Source: Erpetoichthys calabaricus (taxonomy: Eukaryota > Chordata > Cladistia > Polypteriformes > Polypteridae). Taken from it: 64,000 bases of DNA. This document shows, piece by piece, positions 57,871 through 64,000 of this stretch. The position numbers and the translations under genes were made by a program. Below the pieces are notes generated by a model. It made no database searches. It was given only the letters and a program-made list of their open reading frames with translations, and was not told the DNA's origin. Numbering within the stretch: position 1 is the first letter of the stretch; every line of letters starts with the position of its first letter. The stretch is taken from contig NC_041401.2 in assembly GCF_900747795.2 (NCBI RefSeq), positions 127,523,447 to 127,587,446 on the forward strand. Reading direction: 5' to 3'.

Positions 57871-60281
57871 TTTATTAACAGTTTTATAATAATCAGTGTA
57901 CAGGGAAGAATATGCAAATAAAAAAGAGAGATAAATGCATCTGTTTTTAACAAAATTAAGCATCTTCTATAGTGGTAATCGATCAAACCAAAACTAGCAA
58001 AATAAAACCAAGTAAGAGGGGATTTCATATTACTTTTTAAATGTATTTACACAAATAAAACTCATGCCTAAGCCTTGTGCCTTGCTTTCTATTCCAGATC
58101 AGTAAACACGTCTTTATACCACTTGACCTCCAAAAACCAACATCATCAAAATGTTACCCTTGATGCTTCATGATTTAATAAGTCAATAATTTTTATTTGT
58201 GGATAACGGATACATATGAGGGATAGAATATTTAAGAAAGTTTTGTGATCTTAAAGAATGTTTTAAGCATGTTAAAATTAACAAATAATTAGATATGGTA
58301 CACTGAAAAAGTAAACATCAACCAGCCACTCAAATTGAGTTTCATTCCTTGTGCTTCCTGTTCCTTTCCATAGGATAGAAGTTTTGCCATTTTGCATTTG
58401 AATCATTTTGAATACTAAAACAAAAAAAAAGATTAACCTATTTTCTTATTAGTGCAAAAATATCACTTTAATAATTACTGACACCTGCAGTTTCTGTGCT
58501 GTACAATGTTCACAGTGTCATTTGGCAAATAAAATATCACATAAAATCAGTATTCTTGCAATTGTAATTTAGCATGCATACAATTTAAAATAAAGAAGAT
58601 CACAAAATTAAAAATTAAGTACATATTTTGAAAAATTTACATCAATCAGAAACATACATAATTAGAAATTTAAAGTTCTCTGTGGAGTAATTAAGGCAAG
58701 AAATATTTCCATCATAAGGAGATTTTTGTGTAGTATGACTAAAATGCATCATCCACCAAAACTCACTTGGCATGCTAGCCAGACAACAGGGGTTGGAGAA
58801 TCTCACAAAATACAAAATACAGTGAAGGATACTAAATCCAAAAGGGACAGACTTTAAAAAATAAATAAACAAACACATTATACATTACTACTTAACTATA
58901 CATATGGCACTACATGTACATTTGTAAATCTTCACACACTGATTAACCCACTTTATAGCCAGTGTGAAAGAAATAAGCCAAACAATGGTGACTACAGAAA
59001 TAAATGGACCTGCACTAAAAATGTAAAACCACAAGAAAATAGACAAAATCATTCTAGTACAAAATGGGTAATTTTTCAGACGTTAATACATATTTTTGTG
59101 CATATTATGTAATGTTACATTTTAATAGTTTGTTAATGGACGGTTATTTAAAAAAAAAAAAATCACAAGACCAACAAGAATAATCATGCAAATAACAAAT
59201 AAGTGCTTTCTCTCACAAATAATATTTACATTGTTTTAAATTAAGATAAACACAGTCTGACATAATATACTACTAAAAGGTTGGACCTCTAAATGAACTA
59301 AACAATCAAAAAAAATGAAAACAGTGACAAAAGAAACCTAAATGTGTATACTTGAAAAAATGTTTTCAGATCAAATCTGTTTTCATACTTTTTATATGTA
59401 ATACAAAGAAATGAGCATAATACTGGCAGTCAGAACAACTGACTGAGAAACTGCAGCAGTAAATAAAAACACAACAACATAAAAAATAGAATAAAGGCAT
59501 TTGAATATGAAGTGCTTCAGACAAAAACTTTTGAGGATTAGTTGATACAAGTACTTGAATCATAGAGTAAGATGCTATTTTTAAAAGTAAAACACAATGA
59601 TTTGTGCAAATACCACAATAACAGAATTTAGTTCAAAAAGTGCATAAGGAAAATAAGTATCATAATCAGGGTGAATTAAATCAATTTGCATAATCAACAA
59701 TGAAAAAAATCATATCCATAAAAAATATCTTAACTTTGAAGAACTTTAACCTTTGCCTTAACATTCTCATTTCCTGGTATCGAATGTAAGATAACTGAGT
59801 AAGTAACACTAAAAGGTCTACATTGCTAATTTCATAGCAAACCAAACGGAAACAAAATGGATAGTGGACTAGGAAAGCAGAGTTTCTAGGTGTTAGAATT
59901 TCCAGAATTATCTAGTGCATATCACTTAGTCAATACATAAAATAAGTGAAACAGCACATCACTGTCAATGAGACAGAATTCCCAACTATATGTAGGCTTG
60001 AATGTATGTATAATTAAAAAATAAGTCAGGATGGGTAACAGAGGTCAGGTGAAAATTTGGAAACAGCTTAATCATTTCTAAATCTAAAAGTACTTAAGCA
60101 AATGATCATAATAAAGACATCAGCTGTCTAGATAGCCTATTACAAGGAGCATACCTTACAGTAAGCAACTGCTGAAGTTGTCTGCAAAAGAGGGCTTTTT
60201 GGGATTTTATGTCTCATCATCTCCATTATCCAAAGTTTCACAGAGAATAAGGAAAGCCAATTCAAACAAACTTAATATGCT
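57871..60281 (-). other. clcn6: Probable clcn6 3' UTR
   Basis: It follows the clcn6 stop directly on the - strand. Candidate poly(A) signals AATAAA on that strand lie at 58192-58197 and 57871-57876, giving a UTR of about 2.1-2.4 kb. A long UTR would be in line with mammalian CLCN6. There is no internal ORF of note. Confidence 0.4.
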
Positions 60282-60362
60282 TCATGAGGTAATATAGTGC
60301 TGCCTCAGTTTTGCAAGCAGGAATTCATGTGTCAAGTTGTGCCTTGTAATAATTCCAACAAT
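60282..60362 (-). CDS. clcn6: clcn6 (ClC-6 H+/Cl- exchanger), last coding exon
   Basis: After acceptor cttttctctattttatag (- strand), the exon reads IVGIITRHNLTHEFLLAKLR, then QHYITS and a stop: 26 codons plus TGA. This is the extreme C-terminus of ClC-6, the end of its second CBS domain; vertebrate ClC-6 ends in nearly the same words (VGIITRHNL...QARLRQHYQTI). ClC-6 is an endosomal 2Cl-/H+ exchanger. The upstream intron runs to the window edge (3.6 kb or more), and no earlier exon was found. Its convergent position with ANP matches the tetrapod arrangement. Confidence 0.9.
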   Translation of the reverse strand: MVGIITRHNLTHEFLLAKLRQHYITS

Positions 60363-61500
60363 CTATAAAATAGAGAAAAGTTAAGTAAAATAATGTTAAT
60401 TTAGGGTCTTTATTGCCCTAAGTCTCAGCAGAAGGAAACTGAGATTGCCTCATTTGTATCAGTTTATCTATCATTAGTTTATTTGCAAACTATATTAAAA
60501 AAAACCTATTGACAAGGATTGTCTTAAAATGCTTAGAATGACTTCTTGGCAATGAAAAAAATGTCATTACAATCACTAGTTGTTTCCTTCCAAACAAAAA
60601 CAAACGAACAGCACTGGTAAAGAGTTTTGCAGTTTATCTATATATATAATTTTATACATATCTCTCTCTACAGAGTTGCAAAGTAAGCTGAAAAATTCTG
60701 ATAGGTATAGGAACAATTCTCTAAAAGCTTGGACAGAAACTAATAATTATTTGAAGATGAGTATTTAATCTCATGAATAATATAAAAAGGAGGATGAGAC
60801 TGGCTTTACATCAAAATGGTGTGTTCACTTACAGATTAAGTGTGTTCTGACTGCAGGCAAGGCTTTAGCAAGCTGGGCAAGACTGATTACCTTGGAAGGT
60901 CTCATCGTCCACACCCGAGAAGAACTGACACATTAGACTGACCATTTTGAAAGACTATTCCATATCTGTCACACACATTTCCGTTGAAACTGCCAGCAAA
61001 CACAATGTTCTTATCAGTTATAGGACAGTGGGGGACTCATTCCATGAAAGGAAGGTGATGTGTGAGAGGTCTTCTGCTTTTTCCTGTTTCATGATGTGAT
61101 TCGATAGTACGATAATGGTGAGGTAAAAACAGTTTCTATGGTCACAACTGTCTCAATGAATGTTGGTTTGCAGGTGCTGAGTTGGTCTGCTTTCTTTTGG
61201 ATACCCTAGATCATAAAATCTGGAGACGTGACTCTGCCTGCCCGTGGTCAGCAATTTTGTGATGCCCCTCAATAACGATGAAATAACATCCAACAACTGC
61301 AGAAGCTCATTGGTTCTATGTACCAAATGTGTCTAGCAGTGGTAGCTGCAAGATACTGAGAGAGAGGAAGATTGGGAACGTGTGCTAATTTTACAGCATG
61401 TTGCTGCACCAACCTGGGACTGGGACCAGAATGCAGTGGGTGACACCTCAGCACCACACTGGAACAATGTGAGGTTTTTTATTTTTACAGTGGCTGAAAT
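60363..61500 (-). other. clcn6 last intron (part), one unidentified repeat
   Basis: 60800-61480 has the more GC-balanced look of a dispersed element (ccaacctgggactgggaccagaatgcagtgggtgacacctcagcaccacactggaac), but I cannot name it. Nothing else recognised. Confidence 0.35.
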
Positions 61501-61659
61501 ACCACCTTAATTAGTGTTGTTATTGTTTGAAAACTGACCTAAACCTGCAGGCAGCCTCCATTGTGCTTCACTGTTTCTTGCAGACTGTTCTCCGGCCCTT
61601 CAAAGGATAAACCATCTTCTGTTAGAGACAGCAATTTTACATTTCCACCTCAGTGGAGG

Positions 61660-61900
61660 ATGGCTTTTTAGTCCCAACTATTCCATGAAGACCAAGAAAT
61701 GTCACTGGGCTCTGTATGGGTATACCAGAGTCCCAATGGTTTTGCCAGATTAGAATTAGATTTGGGGCTCGACATTGTCTGATTTTGAAGGAAAGTAAAC
61801 TTGATATATTTCTTGGCTGCTACACTCAGTTTCCATGGCCGACCATAGTGTTTCCGGTCCTCAATCTTGCCCATTTGTTTGTGCTTCTACAGCAGATCTG
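61660..61900 (-). mobile_element. Tc1-type transposase N-terminal scrap
   Basis: The - strand frame 61874-61668 gives MGKIEDRKHYGRPWKLSVAA, then a Lys-Tyr-Ile and a TMSSPKSNSNLAKPLG block, the pattern of the GRPR linker and second helix-turn-helix of Tc1 transposases. The rest of the element is not seen. Relic within the clcn6 intron. Confidence 0.55.
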
Positions 61901-63390
61901 CAAAAATCTGTGTGCCATAAAATTTCTATTTGGGAGAAATCTTGATGCAGGTTGACCCCCTTATTTCTTGCTGCAATACTCACTTTTGCAATAATGTAAT
62001 TTAAGTATGTTATTGTATTACTCCACGTTTTGCAAAATAAATGTTTGTAACACTAAAATAAGCTTTATTCTATTGACACACTAATCTAGAGGCCATAAAA
62101 TAACCATATACAGTAAATATTTTTCTGAACTATTAAGTCCTTTAGACTTTTGCACAGTACTGAGTGTGCATGTACTGCATATATAAAAATGCAAAGTTGA
62201 CACACTCATCAACAAAAACGCTATTGTTGTCAACTACTGGATCTCATTTTGGTTCTCGGTTTTCTTTCCTTAACCTCCAGTCCCTGCATGCAGCTCTGAA
62301 ACAGACCCCCATCCCACCCCTGTTTTTCAATCTCAGTGCAGCACATTCCAAGGGAGAACGTTAGTCTTAGATATTAGCACTTGAATTTCTAATGGGGAAA
62401 TACTCCGCACTCCTCACTCTTAATGACAATTCATCAGTGTAACACATACAACACTGCCACTTAAGTATATCCACTTTAAGCAATGTTTCGCATATACTGT
62501 ACATTCGCGTCTGTGGAATTTAATGGGGGACTACATACAACTGATGAAAAATATGAGAAGAAATACTGTACTTGAGTAAACAATGTAAACATCTAATAAT
62601 GGTAATAGGTAAACCTCCAAGGCTGCATTATAATGCTATTTTAAGACACAGTGTGGGGTTTGAGGTGATGTTGAAAAGAATGGCTGGTGGGCTTGGCATA
62701 TGCATATTGGCATCCTTAAACTTTGAGGGATGACTGAGCACAATACTCCAAAAAGGTGTGAGCAGCACAGAACAGGCTGTCAACTGTAAGAAAGAAACTG
62801 CAGAAAATGGACCATAAGAGGAGAATCGCTGTGCAGCAGGATTCTCAGGTGGAATTTTCACTGGGAAGCAAGCAAGCTCCAAGTCCAAAACACTGGAGTG
62901 AACTTGAAGGGGTAACATTACTGTGCTCCGGGGTTGGGGGTGGTGCAGAGGCATTTCAGGTGCACTTCCAGCCCAGAACATTGGGGAGGGTTATAGAGAC
63001 ATTTGATGCATACTCCTAGGCCAAAACATTGAAGCTACTAAGTGGTAATCTTGCTCCCCCTAATGGAAAGAAACAACTTGGTGTAAACAGTTGTCAGCTT
63101 ATTAAGTTTTTCTAGTATTTTGATTTATAATACATGGGCCACTGCCTCAAACTCCAATGAATCTTTATGCTATGTTTATTTCCTTTACCCTAATACAATA
63201 TATACTCAAATTTCACATTCCTATTAATTTCAATTTCAATTCAAATGTAAACACTTTCCTATAAAAATGTATTTTGCAAAGACCATCAACAAACGCCAAA
63301 CCACTAGGATAAGCAGAAAAAAGCAGGAATTGATCTATTGCAGGAATGTTTTCCTCATGTGCAATTGTATATAATAATATTTTTATTACT
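61901..63390. other. clcn6 intron, nothing recognised
   Basis: No exon-like segment on the - strand and no clear repeat. Confidence 0.4.
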
Positions 63391-63640
63391 TGACTGACAC
63401 CTTTATCCAAAGCAACTTACAACATCTGAGATACACAATTGGTTACATCCATCCATCCATTTTCCAACCCGCTGAATCCGAACACAGGGTCACGGGGGTC
63501 TGCTGGAGCCAATCCCAGCCAACACAGGGCACAAGGCAGGAACCAATCCCAGGCAGGGTGCCAACCCACCGCAGCAATTGGTTACATTCCTTTTGTTATT
63601 TACAGTTAGAGTGCAGGCAGGTAAACACACAATTATCTAC
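63391..63640 (-). mobile_element. Core-type SINE fragment (V-SINE-like) interrupted by another SINE
   Basis: gactgacacctttatccaaagcaacttaca is the conserved core of vertebrate V/MIR-type SINEs. It is split by a younger SINE at 63448-63574. Ends not resolved. Confidence 0.55.
63448..63574 (-). mobile_element. 5'-truncated SINE with 12-bp target duplication
   Basis: Read on the - strand it is the last 127 bp of the SINE at 34.3 kb, ending in (ggat)n. caattggttaca lies at 63436-63447 and 63575-63586. Close to the 17.5-kb copy in sequence, so young. Confidence 0.9.
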
Positions 63641-64000
63641 ATGTGCCATGCTAAGTATATTTGCGTGTGTGTCTTTGCTGGTAGCATATTATCGTCACCT
63701 GTCTAAGGAGACATGCAAGTAGGAATTTCATTGTAATATGTATATTATATACTATGTATACATGACAAACTTGAACTTAAATGAAAAACATACTATTTTC
63801 ATTTTTATATAAGACAAAGGAGATTATAGACTTTAATATAATTAATTTCCTATGCAGAAGAAAACCAGTGTGTTATAATGTACACTGCAAATAAAAGTAT
63901 GCTGTGAATCCATAGTTTTTAAAAAAAAATTATAACTATATTTTTATATTAGCATGGTGCATTTGGCATAATATACTATCTCAATAAATACTGCAAAATT
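63641..64000. other. clcn6 intron to window end, nothing recognised
   Basis: AT-rich, no features. Confidence 0.4.

Noticed and set aside
60800-61480. Possible host exon in the GC-balanced stretch
   Set aside because: Frames on both strands are short, carry no known domain and lack splice borders; it reads as a dispersed repeat I cannot name.
60363-64000. Penultimate clcn6 exon
   Set aside because: No match on the - strand to the expected LGLRHLPVVN block; the exon must lie beyond the window.

Overview
This is vertebrate nuclear DNA, AT-rich and dense in transposons, almost certainly from a ray-finned fish. It carries three natriuretic-peptide genes in tandem on the + strand, VNP (2840-4261), BNP (10153-13455) and ANP (40171-49063). 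Tail-to-tail with them, on the - strand, is the last coding exon of the chloride/proton antiporter gene clcn6 (60282-60362). VNP is a fish paralogue, and NPPB-NPPA-CLCN6 with convergent 3' ends is also the arrangement in tetrapods, so this is the orthologous cardiac-hormone locus. Keeping all three paralogues, together with the repeat types, suggests an early-branching ray-finned fish such as a bichir or reedfish. The species call is inference.

All three hormone genes share one architecture: exon 1 (signal peptide plus start of prosegment), a phase-0 intron, exon 2 (prosegment plus the 17-residue ring), a phase-1 intron, and a tiny exon 3 for the C-terminal tail. BNP and ANP read through cleanly. 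The ANP tail ends in Lys-Lys-Gly-stop, a likely amidation signal. The BNP 3' UTR has nine ATTTA pentamers. VNP keeps its splice sites, ring and typical tail, but exon 1 has an in-frame TGA at codon 9 and a 268-bp Tc1/mariner-type MITE inserted into it, so it looks like a recently lost gene.

Layout: 1-2.4 kb Tc1 end and LINE relics; 2.7-4.6 kb VNP; 4.6-10 kb no recognised gene; 10-13.6 kb BNP, with an LTR relic in intron 2; 16.3-17.3 kb two Helitron-type elements with tandem repeats and a 98-bp palindrome; 17.4-29.2 kb a nested pile (BEL/Pao LTR fossil, L1-type LINE, Helitron, SINE); 30.0-32.6 kb DNA-transposon pieces; 33.9-38.5 kb SINEs, a recent L1 insertion with perfect target-site duplication and an unidentified zinc-knuckle element; 40.1-49.7 kb ANP with a 7.1-kb first intron; 52.2-55.2 kb an LTR fossil with a duplicated end and flank, sitting in a degenerate tandem repeat of about 170 bp; 55.8-57.1 kb a Tc1 element; 57.8-60.4 kb the 3' end of clcn6; 61-63.6 kb Tc1 and SINE fragments.

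All calls come from reading the sequence by eye. No similarity search or folding was run, so percentage identities and transposon subfamily names are approximate.
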